Positions 16,737-24,991 of a DNA stretch of 35,685 nucleotides are shown in pieces. Below the pieces are notes generated by a model. The model saw nothing but the letters and a program-made list of their open reading frames with translations, was not told the DNA's origin and did no database searches. The stretch is from Synechococcus sp. CCY 0621. Its GTDB lineage: Bacteria; Cyanobacteriota; Cyanobacteriia; PCC-6307; Cyanobiaceae. The translations under genes were made by a program, and so were the position numbers. The stretch's first letter is position 1. Each line of letters starts with the position of its first letter. The stretch lies in assembly GCF_019038465.1 (NCBI RefSeq), contig NZ_JAFKRH010000044.1, positions 1 to 35,685 of the forward strand. The letters are read 5' to 3'.

Positions 16737-17180
16737 ATGGCCAAGCCCCTGCGGATCCTGATGCTCCTGACGGCGGCCACGGCGCTGGTCCTGCCCCCGG
16801 CGCCGGCCAGGGCCGGGCTGCTGCGCCCGGTGCTGCTGCTGCTGCGCCCCCAGCTGGAGAACCAGCTGACCCGGGTCTGCGTGGAGACGGCCTCCGCCGG
16901 ACGGACGGATCTGGTGAAGAGCCTGCAGGATCCCTGCCGCAAGCTGGCGGTGCCCACCAGCAAATGCCTGATCGAGGAGACCGACAACAGTGGCAGGAGC
17001 CTGGGGGTGCTGACCGAGATGGTCAGCGGCCGCTTCGGCGATGACAGCGAGGAAGTGGTGAAGCGCTGCCTGGCCAGGATGTTCGGCCTGCCCACCGACA
17101 GCCTGCGGGACATGCCGCTGCGGGAACTGGGCAAGCGGTTTGGCAGCGGCAGCCTCGGGCTTCAGGAGGTTGCGCCCTGA
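16737..17180 (+). CDS. Hypothetical secreted protein with four cysteines
   Basis: A 147-residue protein I do not recognise. It has a clear signal peptide (MAKPLR, a hydrophobic core, cleavage after PAPARA at about residue 26). The mature part is helical in character and has four cysteines (in RVCVET, DPCRKL, SKCLIE and KRCLAR), which could form two disulfides in the periplasm or lumen. Similar short Cys-containing exported proteins occur in Synechococcus-type genomes. The ATG at 16737 has no strong ribosome-binding site. Its last 19 nt overlap the RibD_C-like gene on the opposite strand. Confidence 0.75.
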   Translation: MAKPLRILMLLTAATALVLPPAPARAGLLRPVLLLLRPQLENQLTRVCVETASAGRTDLVKSLQDPCRKLAVPTSKCLIEETDNSGRSLGVLTEMVSGRFGDDSEEVVKRCLARMFGLPTDSLRDMPLRELGKRFGSGSLGLQEVAP

Positions 17181-17893
17181 TCCTCGGGGCGGCGCCAGCG
17201 CAGCAGCAGTTCGTCCCCTGGCAGCGCCCGGTGTTCGACCAGGCGCCAGCCGGCCCGGGCCTGCGGGGCCACCCGGGCCTCGGCCGGTAACCAGCCATGG
17301 GAGCCCCCGAGCAGCCGGGGGCAGACGGTGAGCTGGAGTTCATCGAGCAGGTCTTCGGCCGCCAGGGAGGACGCCAGCTGCGCGCCCCCCAGGACCACGA
17401 GCCGTCGCAGCCCCAGCCCGCCCAGGGCCTCCAGGGCCTGGCCCCAGCTCCGCAGGGGCAGGTGGCGTTCGAAACCCACCGCAGGCTCAGCGGGAGGCTC
17501 CGAAGCGGGCTGCAGCAGCCAGCGCACCAGGGGCTGGCGGAAAAAGGGCAGAGCGGCGGGCAACCGGCCGCTGCGGCTGACGGCGATGGCGATCGGCTGG
17601 AGGGAGCGTCCCTGGCGGCGGCGGGCCTCGAGCAGCGAGGGCCGGTGGATCAGGCAGGTGCTGCCGTGGCGCCGCAGGGTCTGGGCCCCCACCAGGGCGG
17701 CATCGGCCCAGGCCAGGGCCTCCTCCAGCACCTGCCGGTCACCGCTGCCACCCAGCTGGGCGGCACCCCCTTCCGCCGGGGCAAGGCGGCCGTCGAGGCT
17801 CACCGCCAGCACAAGCCGCAGCTCGGGCCGGGAGGGATTTCGGCGGGGATCCGCCACCGCCTCGCCCACCGGCACAGACGCCGCCGGACTCAA
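17162..17893 (-). CDS. RibD C-terminal (DHFR-like fold) reductase
   Basis: A stand-alone 243-residue RibD_C domain without the N-terminal deaminase domain of bifunctional RibD. Typical features are the opening LRLVLAVSLDGRLA, DAALVGAQTLRRHG and GLRRLVVLGGAQLASSLAAE with the NADPH-binding glycines, then DELQLTVCPRLLGG. It should be an NADPH-dependent reductase of a pyrimidine or pterin-like substrate. The TTG start overlaps the TGA of the tandem-PTPS gene in a TTGA arrangement, so the two are coupled, which favours a pterin substrate over riboflavin synthesis (inference). Its 3' end overlaps the convergent secreted-protein gene by 19 nt. Confidence 0.85.
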   Translation of the reverse strand: MSPAASVPVGEAVADPRRNPSRPELRLVLAVSLDGRLAPAEGGAAQLGGSGDRQVLEEALAWADAALVGAQTLRRHGSTCLIHRPSLLEARRRQGRSLQPIAIAVSRSGRLPAALPFFRQPLVRWLLQPASEPPAEPAVGFERHLPLRSWGQALEALGGLGLRRLVVLGGAQLASSLAAEDLLDELQLTVCPRLLGGSHGWLPAEARVAPQARAGWRLVEHRALPGDELLLRWRRPEDQGATS

Positions 17894-18876
17894 ACGGCCG
17901 CGAGGGCTTCTAGGGCCGCCGGCAGCATCTCCAGCTGTGGCGTCTCGGCGAAGACCTCGGCGGCGTTGTTGGGGCTCTCCTGCAGCCGCACCTTATGCAG
18001 CCGGGCGCCGGTGGCGGCGATCGGGGCGCAGAGAAGGTCGGCGATGTGGAGCGCGATGTTCTCGGCCGTGGGAACGCAACCGGCGAAGTGCTCCACGTCT
18101 TTGTTCAGGAAGGTGTGGTCGAACGGCTCCACCACCAGGTCGGCCACCAGCTGCTGCAGCTCGGCCAGGTCGCAGACCATGCCGGTGCGCGCATCGATCG
18201 GACCCCGGACGGTGACATCGAGCAGGTAGTTGTGGCCGTGGCCGTGGGGGCGGGCGCACTTGCCGTAGATCGCCTCGTTTTCGCTCTGGCTGAGCTCGGG
18301 CCGGGCCAGGCGGTGGGCCGCGGCGAAGTGGGTGCGGATCGAGAGGAAGGCTTCCATGGGATCGATGGTGGGACCGCAGAGCACGTCGGCCCAGAGGTTG
18401 GTTTGTTCGTGGAGCCGCAGGGCCACCAGCGGCAGATGGGGGGCCAGCCGGTCGCGGATGGCCAGCAGCAGGGCTTCGGTGGTGGGCAGCCGCCCCTCGG
18501 GCCGGGAGAGGTCGAACTCCGACCAGACGTCGTTGAGGAAACGGAAGTCGAGCGGGTCACTGACTTCCCGCCGGATGGCGTGCTTGACGTCCGAGAGGTT
18601 GAGCACCATGCCGTCGCCGTCGAGGGGACCGCCCATCGCCACGGTGAGCTCGTAGTTGTGGCCATGGCCCGGGGCCAGGCTGCAGCGGCCGAAGCGGCGG
18701 GCGTTCTCGGCCTCGTCCAGCTCCGGCAGCCGGTACAGATGGCTGGCACTGAACGTGGCCCGGCGGGTGATCACACAGGGCCGGCCGCGCCCGTGGGCGG
18801 TGCTGGTGGGGGAAGGTGCCGCGGGAGAGGCGGTCAACCGGGTTGCGGTCATCGCCGAGGCCCAGGGGACGCCCAT
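17890..18876 (-). CDS. Tandem-domain 6-pyruvoyl-tetrahydropterin synthase / 6-carboxytetrahydropterin synthase family protein
   Basis: A 328-residue protein made of two PTPS/QueD domains (about residues 38-168 and 178-315). Zinc ligands are present in both: His46, His71, His73 and His188, His213, His215. The Cys-x5-His-Gly-His-Asn-Tyr spacing (Cys65, Cys207) resembles eukaryotic-type PTPS more than the Cys-x3-HGH of QueD. Domain 2 keeps the Asp253-His254 pair, but domain 1 has Asp110-Phe111, so the first site probably lacks the catalytic His. It may make pterins for cyanopterin-type cofactors or act in queuosine synthesis. An ATG at 18852 is an alternative start. The stop overlaps the RibD_C-like start. 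Confidence 0.88.
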   Translation of the reverse strand: MGVPWASAMTATRLTASPAAPSPTSTAHGRGRPCVITRRATFSASHLYRLPELDEAENARRFGRCSLAPGHGHNYELTVAMGGPLDGDGMVLNLSDVKHAIRREVSDPLDFRFLNDVWSEFDLSRPEGRLPTTEALLLAIRDRLAPHLPLVALRLHEQTNLWADVLCGPTIDPMEAFLSIRTHFAAAHRLARPELSQSENEAIYGKCARPHGHGHNYLLDVTVRGPIDARTGMVCDLAELQQLVADLVVEPFDHTFLNKDVEHFAGCVPTAENIALHIADLLCAPIAATGARLHKVRLQESPNNAAEVFAETPQLEMLPAALEALAAV

Positions 18877-18915
18877 CCTAGAAACGGGGTCCGGACCGCC
18901 GCCGACCGCGAACCC

Positions 18916-19521
18916 ATGGCCTCAGCCGATGACGCCCCGCCCCGCCCCTCGCACCGGGACCTGGCCCGCCGTCTCGATGGCCTCAACATCTACCTGGTGG
19001 GGATGATGGGGGCCGGCAAGAGCGCCGTGGGGCAGCCCCTGGCCGAGGCCCTCGGCTATCGCTTCATCGATGCCGACGCCACCCTGACCGAGGCCGCCGG
19101 TCGGCCGATCGCCGAGATCTTCAGCAGCGAGGGCGAGGAGGCTTTCCGGGCCCTCGAGACCAGCGTGCTCAATGGCATCGCCAGCTGGCATTCCCTGGTG
19201 GTGGCCACCGGCGGTGGGGCGGTCACCCGGCCGGAGAACTGGGGTCACATGCGCCAGGGGGTGGTGGTGTGGCTCGATGCCCCCGAAACGGAGCTGCTGC
19301 GGCGTCTGGCCGCCGATCCCACCCGGCGGCCCCTGCTTGAGGCGCCCGATCGCACCGGCCGCCTGCAAGCCCTGCTGCAGGAACGTCGGCCGCTGTACGC
19401 CCAGGCCGACGTGGCCGTGGTGCAGGACGGGGGCCTCCCCGCCGCGGTGGCGCTGCAGGTGCTGGAGGCCCTGCCCTCGGTGCTGCGCGACCCCCGCCAG
19501 CCCCCTGAAGCCCCCGAGTGA
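18916..19521 (+). CDS. aroK: Shikimate kinase AroK
   Basis: Phosphorylates shikimate to shikimate-3-phosphate in aromatic amino acid synthesis. With the ATG at 18916 it has 201 residues, the usual size plus a short N-terminal extension. Walker A is GMMGAGKS at residues 29-36; shikimate-binding FIDAD, the GGGAV loop and the lid segment DPTRRPLL follow in order. The same frame stays open far upstream, antisense to the PTPS gene, but that part is a shadow. It is divergent from the PTPS gene and convergent with the CRR7-like gene, 15 nt apart. Confidence 0.95.
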   Translation: MASADDAPPRPSHRDLARRLDGLNIYLVGMMGAGKSAVGQPLAEALGYRFIDADATLTEAAGRPIAEIFSSEGEEAFRALETSVLNGIASWHSLVVATGGGAVTRPENWGHMRQGVVVWLDAPETELLRRLAADPTRRPLLEAPDRTGRLQALLQERRPLYAQADVAVVQDGGLPAAVALQVLEALPSVLRDPRQPPEAPE

Positions 19522-19536
19522 TCCCCACCGGCTCCC

Positions 19537-19821
19537 TCAGCCGGGGGGCTCCAGCCGCACCGCGAACCACTGGATCGCGCAACCCGGCGCCAGCTCCAGC
19601 TCACAGGCGGTGTCGATCAGCCGGCCGGCCCGGGCTTCGGGATCGGCCAGATCGGCCAGGTCGGCAGGTGGATCGCCCAGGGCCTCCACATGACCAGCCA
19701 GCCAGAGCAGGGTTTCGGCCGCCGTGAGGATGCGCTCCCCCTGGCCAGGCTCCAGCACCACGTAATGGTCGAGCTCCCGCAGCAGCGGATCGGACAAGGC
19801 CAGGACTTCGGTGGAGCCCAT
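19537..19821 (-). CDS. Chlororespiratory reduction protein 7 (CRR7)-like
   Basis: A small acidic 94-residue soluble protein. The segment YVVLEPGQGERILTAAETLL is typical of the CRR7 family (PF12095), whose plant member is needed to assemble the chloroplast NDH complex; cyanobacterial copies are of similar length. Its role here would be NDH-1 assembly or stability, by inference. The ATG at 19821 lies 35 nt downstream of the GST stop on the same strand, so the two may be co-transcribed. Confidence 0.7.
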   Translation of the reverse strand: MGSTEVLALSDPLLRELDHYVVLEPGQGERILTAAETLLWLAGHVEALGDPPADLADLADPEARAGRLIDTACELELAPGCAIQWFAVRLEPPG

Positions 19822-19856
19822 CCTGGCGGGTGCGAGGCCCGATGCGGTGCCAGGCC

Positions 19857-20576
19857 TCAGTCCCGACCCACCTCAGCGAGCAGCCGGTCGCGCCAGGCGA
19901 ACAGCGGCTCGAGCACGGGGTTGTCGGCGATGCCTTCGACGCCCCGCCCCGCCAGGGGAGCACCGGCACAGACGGGGAACTTGAGCAGGTACAGCTGGGC
20001 CGCGACGGCGAGGTCGGCCAGGGTGAGACCATCGCCCTCCAGGTAGGGGCGCTGGGCCACCAGCAGGGCGAGCTGCTCGAGGCTGCGGTGAAGCTGCCGC
20101 ACCTCGCAGGGCCCGAGCAGGTCGCGCATCGCCTCGGTGGCGGAGCCGAGCAGGCCACCCGGCAGGGCCCCCACCAGATCACGCAGGGGCGCCGGGGTGG
20201 CCTCGGGCAGCAGGGCCGCCCGCAGCACTGGGTCGGCGGCCGCCGCCTGGAGCAGGGCCAGGCGGGCACCCCGGGCCAGGGCGGTATCGGCCCAGTCCTC
20301 CAGCAGCAGCACCCTGGCGCGGGCGATCGGATCGGCCGGCAGCAGGGGGGGCTGGGGGTGGGAGGCCTCCAGGTGCAGGGCAATGGCGGTGGAATCGGCG
20401 ATCACCTCGCCCCCATCCACCAGCACCGGCACCTGCCGCTGGCCAGAGAGCCGGAACAGCTCCAGCTGCCCCAGGCCGGGGGTCACCTCGACGATCGTGG
20501 CGTCGAGACCCTTGCGGGCCAGCAGCAGGCGCACCTTCTCGCAAAAGGCGGAATGTCTGAACTGATGCAGTTCCAT
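19857..20576 (-). CDS. Glutathione S-transferase family protein
   Basis: A 239-residue cytosolic protein. The N-terminal thioredoxin-fold domain starts MELHQFRHSAFCEKVRLLLA, with RQVPVLVDGG (cis-Pro loop) and the glutathione-binding ADSTAIALHLE; an all-helical C-terminal domain follows with the LTLADLAVAAQLYLLK motif. The substrate is unknown. The ATG at 20576 gives the normal GST length; the upstream open frame is not supported. It is divergent from the DUF751 gene across 75 nt. Confidence 0.9.
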   Translation of the reverse strand: MELHQFRHSAFCEKVRLLLARKGLDATIVEVTPGLGQLELFRLSGQRQVPVLVDGGEVIADSTAIALHLEASHPQPPLLPADPIARARVLLLEDWADTALARGARLALLQAAAADPVLRAALLPEATPAPLRDLVGALPGGLLGSATEAMRDLLGPCEVRQLHRSLEQLALLVAQRPYLEGDGLTLADLAVAAQLYLLKFPVCAGAPLAGRGVEGIADNPVLEPLFAWRDRLLAEVGRD

Positions 20577-20651
20577 GGGCCCTCCGGGGCGACTAAGCGT
20601 GGGCCTGGGCGGCAGAGTAGCCAGCATCCGACCAGGACCGCTACCGAGGCC

Positions 20652-20858
20652 ATGAAGGAGTTTTTCGTCAACATCACCCGCTATCCGCGCTACCTGATCG
20701 CCTTCAGCCTCGGGGTGTTCAACTCTGTGTTCGAACCCCTGGCCCGGCGGCGCAGCAACCCGGTCACGGCGGTGGCCCTGGTGGGGGCCCTGATCAGCGG
20801 CATGGTCAGCCTCAGCCTGGTGCTGCGTGCCATGGTGCAACTGGGCCCGGTTTCTTAG
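20652..20858 (+). CDS. DUF751 family protein (Ycf33-like)
   Basis: A 68-residue membrane protein with two predicted helices ([17 protein letters not shown] and [20 protein letters not shown]) connected by a basic loop. Sequence and size fit DUF751, which includes plastid Ycf33; the function is unknown. It ends 2 nt before the rbfA ATG, implying co-transcription and probably coupled translation. Confidence 0.85.
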   Translation: MKEFFVNITRYPRYLIAFSLGVFNSVFEPLARRRSNPVTAVALVGALISGMVSLSLVLRAMVQLGPVS

Positions 20859-20860
20859 TC

Positions 20861-21289
20861 ATGGCACAGAGCCGACGGGTGGAACGGGTGGCGGCCCTGA
20901 TCCGCCGGGAAGTGAGCGAGCTGCTGATCAGCGGCATCAAGGACGAGCGGGTCCAGCACGGCATGGTGAGTGTCACCAGCGTCGAGGTGGCCGGCGATCT
21001 GCAGCACTGCAAGATCTTCGTGAGCGTCTTCGGCAGCAACGAGGATCGGGAGGTGGCCATGGCCGGCCTGCAGGCAGCCTCCACCTACGTGAAGGGGGAA
21101 CTGGGGCGCCGCCTCAAGATGCGCCGCACACCGGACGTGGTGTTCGTCCTCGACCGGGGCCTGGAGAAGGGCAACACGGTGCTGGGGTTGCTGCAGCGCC
21201 TGGAGGCGGAACGGCGCGAGCGCGGTGCCGACGAGGGCCCTGCGGATCCGGCTGGCGGCACCGACACCGACTCTGAGACCGAGGTCTGA
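20861..21289 (+). CDS. rbfA: 30S ribosome-binding factor RbfA
   Basis: Binds the maturing 30S subunit and assists 16S rRNA 5'-end processing. The 142-residue protein has the KH-type RbfA fold: [17 protein letters not shown], then [20 protein letters not shown] and [14 protein letters not shown]. The last 30 residues are an acidic, low-complexity tail. It is sandwiched between DUF751 (2-nt gap) and the GH3 gene (8-nt gap). Confidence 0.95.
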   Translation: MAQSRRVERVAALIRREVSELLISGIKDERVQHGMVSVTSVEVAGDLQHCKIFVSVFGSNEDREVAMAGLQAASTYVKGELGRRLKMRRTPDVVFVLDRGLEKGNTVLGLLQRLEAERRERGADEGPADPAGGTDTDSETEV

Positions 21290-21297
21290 TTCGCCCG

Positions 21298-22929
21298 ATG
21301 GCGCCACCCATCGACCCGCAGCAGGCCCTGGACCGCGCCGTCGCCGCCCTGCTGGTGGTGCGCTGCAGCGGCCATCCGGCCGATGGCCAGCGGCGCTATC
21401 CCCGCTGGGAGCTCGACAACGCCAGCCTGCAGCGCCTGCTCCAGCGCGGCGTGGGCGGCGTGATCCTGCTGGGGGGCAGCGCCGCCGAGTTGCGGCTGCG
21501 CACCCGCCAGCTGGCGGCCTGGGCCAGCGAACCGCTGCTGCTCTGCGCCGATGTGGAGGAAGGGGTAGGCCAGCGCTTCGAGGGGGCCAGCTGGCTGGTG
21601 CCACCGCTGGCCCTGGCCCGGATCCACGCCACCGACCCCGCCCTGGCCCTGGATCTGGCCCGGCGCTACGGGGCCTGCACGGGCCGGGAGGCCCGCCAGC
21701 TCGGACTCAACTGGGTGCTCGCCCCGGTCTGCGACGTCAACAACAACCCGGCCAACCCGGTGATCAATGTGCGGGCCTGGGGCGAAGACCCGGCCACCGC
21801 CGGTGCCCTGGCGGCCGCCTTCTGCCATGGCGCCCAGGCCGAAGGGGTGCTCACCTGCGCCAAGCACTTCCCCGGGCACGGCGACACCGCCAGCGACTCC
21901 CACCTGGAGCTGCCCCTGCTGCCCCACAGCCGCGCCCGCCTGGAGGCTGTGGAGCTGCCCCCATTCCGGGACGCGATCGCCGCCGAGGTGGCCGCGGTGA
22001 TGACCGCCCACCTGTTGCTGCCGGCGCTTGATGCCGAACACCCGGCCACCCTGTCGCGACCGGTGCTCACCGGGCTGCTGCGCGAAGCGCTCGGTTTCGA
22101 GGGGCTGATCGTCACCGACGCCCTGGTGATGGAGGCGATCGCCGGCCGCTACGGCGCCTCGGAAGCCGCCGTGCTGGCCCTGGAGGCTGGGGCCGACCTG
22201 GTGCTGATGCCCGGCGATGCGGACGGGGCGATCGACGCCATCGTGGCGGCCGTCCACAGCGGCAGGCTGAGCCTGGAGCGGCTGCAGGCCAGCCTGGATC
22301 GGCGGCGTCTGGCCCTGGGGCGCTGCCCCGCGAGCGATGACCCCAGCGCCGCTGCCCCCCTGGGCCGGCTCAGCAATGGCCCCTCCGGCCCCGACCAGGC
22401 CCTGGCCCTGGAACTGGTGCAACGCAGCCTGGAGCAGCAGGGACAGGGCCCGGTGCGAGGCGGCCCCGGGGTGAACCTGATCCGGCTCGACAACAGCCTG
22501 GGTTGCCCCTTCCTGTCAGCAACCGCACCGTCCCTGGCCCTGCCCGCGGCCGCAGGATGGCGGGCCTGCCTGATCGACGGCCAGGGGCCCTCCCCCTGGA
22601 GCGGCGATGGGGAGGCCCCCCTGGCCCTGGAGCGGCTGGGCGAGGGTCCGGTGCTGCTGCAGCTGTTCGTGCGCGGTAATCCGTTCCGCGGCCGGGCCGA
22701 CGGCCCGGATCCCTGGCCGGCGGTGATCCGCCAGCTGCAGGCCGCCGGCCGACTGGCGGGCCTGGCCGTGTACGGCAGCCCCTATGCCTGGCAGGCCCTG
22801 CAACCTCTGCTGGAGCCAGGCATTCCGGCCGCCTGGTCCCCGGGTCAGATGGCCCTGGCCCAGGGCGAACTGCTGGGGCGCCTCGGCCTCGCCCCCGGCG
22901 CAGCAGTTGGCACGGACTTCACCGACTGA
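21298..22929 (+). CDS. Glycoside hydrolase family 3 protein, NagZ-like beta-N-acetylhexosaminidase
   Basis: A 543-residue protein with an N-terminal GH3 barrel. The KHFPGHGDTASDSHLELPLL loop contains the His-Asp dyad that distinguishes NagZ-type N-acetylglucosaminidases, and IVTDALVMEAI contains the likely catalytic nucleophile Asp. After about residue 345 a second, less conserved domain follows, which bacterial NagZ such as E. coli's lacks. No signal peptide is seen, so it is likely cytoplasmic and may act in cell-wall recycling. It starts 8 nt after rbfA. Confidence 0.88.
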   Translation: MAPPIDPQQALDRAVAALLVVRCSGHPADGQRRYPRWELDNASLQRLLQRGVGGVILLGGSAAELRLRTRQLAAWASEPLLLCADVEEGVGQRFEGASWLVPPLALARIHATDPALALDLARRYGACTGREARQLGLNWVLAPVCDVNNNPANPVINVRAWGEDPATAGALAAAFCHGAQAEGVLTCAKHFPGHGDTASDSHLELPLLPHSRARLEAVELPPFRDAIAAEVAAVMTAHLLLPALDAEHPATLSRPVLTGLLREALGFEGLIVTDALVMEAIAGRYGASEAAVLALEAGADLVLMPGDADGAIDAIVAAVHSGRLSLERLQASLDRRRLALGRCPASDDPSAAAPLGRLSNGPSGPDQALALELVQRSLEQQGQGPVRGGPGVNLIRLDNSLGCPFLSATAPSLALPAAAGWRACLIDGQGPSPWSGDGEAPLALERLGEGPVLLQLFVRGNPFRGRADGPDPWPAVIRQLQAAGRLAGLAVYGSPYAWQALQPLLEPGIPAAWSPGQMALAQGELLGRLGLAPGAAVGTDFTD

Positions 22930-22982
22930 GCCCTCACCGGCACCTAGCCTCCTGGCACGACCGTCCTGCCCCGCGGCGTCCG

Positions 22983-24176
22983 ATGCTGAGCCTGTCGATG
23001 ATCGTGCGCAACGAAGCAGAGCGGCTGGAGCGCTGCCTGGCTTCGGTGGCCGGCTTCGTCGACGAGATGGTGGTGGTGGACACCGGATCCGACGACGGCA
23101 CCGCTGCGATCGCCGCCAGCTGCGGCGCCAGCGTGCACCACCTGGAATGGCCAGGGGACTTCGCCCCTGCCCGCAACCACGCCCTCGATCTGGTGCGGGG
23201 CGACTGGGTGCTGGTGCTGGATGGCGACGAATGGCTGCGACCCGAGGCCCGCTCGCCGCTGCGCGCCCTGATGGAGCAGCCACAGGCGCTGCTGATCAAC
23301 CTGCTGCGCCAGGAAGTGGGGGCGGCCCAGTCCCCCTTCTCCAGCGTCAGCCGCCTGTTCCGACGCCACACCGCGATCCGCTGGAGCCGCCGTTACCACG
23401 CCATGGTCGATGACAGCGTGGCCACGCTGCTGGAGCAGGAGCCCCACTGGCAGGTGCTGGCCTGCGGAGAACCGGCCCTGGTGCACGAGGGCTACCGGCC
23501 GGAACTGCTGGCGGCCTCCGGCAAGGCCGCACGCCTGCGCCAGGCCATGGAGGCGGAGCTGGCCGCCCGCCCCGGCGACCCCTACGCCTGCGCCAAGCTC
23601 GGCGCCCTCGAGGTGAGCCAGGGCCAGCGCGCCAGGGGCATCGCCCTGCTGGAGGAGGGATTGGCCCGGGTCGGGGCCGGGTCACCCGCCGAACGCTATG
23701 AGCTGTTGCTCCATCTCGCCATCGCCCGCAGCCCTGGGGAGCCCGCCACCGCTGCCGCCCTGTACCGCCAGGCGCTGGAGCTGCCCCTGGAGGAGCGACT
23801 GACCCTGGGGGCCCGGCTCAACCTCGGGGCCCTGCTGTTGCGCCAGGGGGCCCTGGAAGAGGCGGCAGCCCTGACGGCAGCGGTGACCCGCCTCTGCCCG
23901 GAGCTTCCCCTGGCCTGGTTCAACCTGGGCCTGATCGAACGCCAGCGGGGCCGCCTGCTGGAGGCCATCGCCGCCTACCGACAAGCCCTGGCCCTGGAAC
24001 CGCAGCAGGCCGACGCCCAGCGCAACCTGGCGGCCGCTCTGCTGCTGGCAGGCGACATCCCCGGGGCCCGGGATGGTTTCCGCAAGGCGATCGCCCTGCT
24101 GGAACACCAGGGCCAAGCCCAGCAGGCCCTCGCCTTGGCCCAGCAGGCCGGTGCGCTCGTGCGGCTGGACGCCTGA
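22983..24176 (+). CDS. Family 2 glycosyltransferase with C-terminal TPR repeats
   Basis: A 397-residue protein. The N-terminal GT-A domain begins MLSLSMIVRNEAERLERCL and includes EMVVVDTGSDDGT and the DXD-type VLDGDEW motif, as in SunS-like GT2 enzymes. From about residue 195 onward there are helical TPR repeats (for example LAWFNLGLIERQRGRLLEAI). It may glycosylate a protein or envelope polymer; donor and acceptor are unknown. The stop TGA shares a base with the hemD ATG, so the two genes are co-translated. Confidence 0.85.
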   Translation: MLSLSMIVRNEAERLERCLASVAGFVDEMVVVDTGSDDGTAAIAASCGASVHHLEWPGDFAPARNHALDLVRGDWVLVLDGDEWLRPEARSPLRALMEQPQALLINLLRQEVGAAQSPFSSVSRLFRRHTAIRWSRRYHAMVDDSVATLLEQEPHWQVLACGEPALVHEGYRPELLAASGKAARLRQAMEAELAARPGDPYACAKLGALEVSQGQRARGIALLEEGLARVGAGSPAERYELLLHLAIARSPGEPATAAALYRQALELPLEERLTLGARLNLGALLLRQGALEEAAALTAAVTRLCPELPLAWFNLGLIERQRGRLLEAIAAYRQALALEPQQADAQRNLAAALLLAGDIPGARDGFRKAIALLEHQGQAQQALALAQQAGALVRLDA

Positions 24177-24991
24177 TGGGCACGCCACCTCCACTGCCAC
24201 TGCCACTGGCGGGCCGCACCGTCGCCGTGACCCGGGCCGAAACCCAGCTGGGAGCAGCCCGCCAGCTGTTCGAGCGGGCCGGGGCCCGTGTCATCGACCT
24301 GCCGGCCCTGGTGATCGGTCCACCCGATCACTGGGGCCCCCTCGACGATGCCCTGGCGGAACTGGATCAGTTCCACTGGATCGTCTTCTCCAGCGCCAAC
24401 GGGGTGGACGCCGTGGAGCAGCGGCTGCTGCGCCAGGGGACCTGCCTGGCCCGCAGGCCCAGACAGGTCCGGCTGGCCGCGGTGGGGCGCAAGACCGCCC
24501 AGTCGCTGGAGGCCCTGGGGGCACCCGCCGATTTCGTACCACCGGCGTTTGTGGCCGACAGCCTGATCGAGCACTTTCCCGTGTCGGGCTGGGGGCAACG
24601 GCTGCTGCTGCCACGGGTGCAGAGTGGCGGACGCACGCTGCTGGCGGAGGCCTTCGCGGCGGCCGGCGCCCGGGTGGTGGAGGTGGCCGCCTACGAGACG
24701 CGCTGTCCCGCAGGACTGCCCACCGGTGCCCTGCAGGCCCTGGAGCGGCGCGGGTTGGATGCGATCACGTTCAGCAGCGGCAAGACGGTGGACCACACCG
24801 CCCAGTTGCTGGCCGGCAGCTTCGGCGAGGCCTGGATGCAGCAGCTGGACGGGGTGCAGGTGATTTCGATCGGCCCCCAGACCAGCCAGCGCTGCAGGGA
24901 GAGGCTCGGACGGGTGGACGGGGAGGCCGAGCCCCACGACCTGGAGGGTCTGGTGGCGGCCTGCAGCCGGGCCCTCAGAGTTCGACCTTGA
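24176..24991 (+). CDS. hemD: Uroporphyrinogen-III synthase HemD
   Basis: Cyclises hydroxymethylbilane to uroporphyrinogen III, the branch precursor of heme, chlorophyll and cobalamin. The 271-residue protein has the two-lobed HemD pattern: GRTVAVTRAETQLGAARQLF, then HWIVFSSANGVDAVEQRL, RLAAVGRKTAQSLEALG and LDAITFSSGKTVDHTAQLL. HemD sequences diverge widely, but these features agree. It overlaps the preceding glycosyltransferase by one base and the convergent lipoprotein gene by 17 nt. Confidence 0.92.
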   Translation: MGTPPPLPLPLAGRTVAVTRAETQLGAARQLFERAGARVIDLPALVIGPPDHWGPLDDALAELDQFHWIVFSSANGVDAVEQRLLRQGTCLARRPRQVRLAAVGRKTAQSLEALGAPADFVPPAFVADSLIEHFPVSGWGQRLLLPRVQSGGRTLLAEAFAAAGARVVEVAAYETRCPAGLPTGALQALERRGLDAITFSSGKTVDHTAQLLAGSFGEAWMQQLDGVQVISIGPQTSQRCRERLGRVDGEAEPHDLEGLVAACSRALRVRP

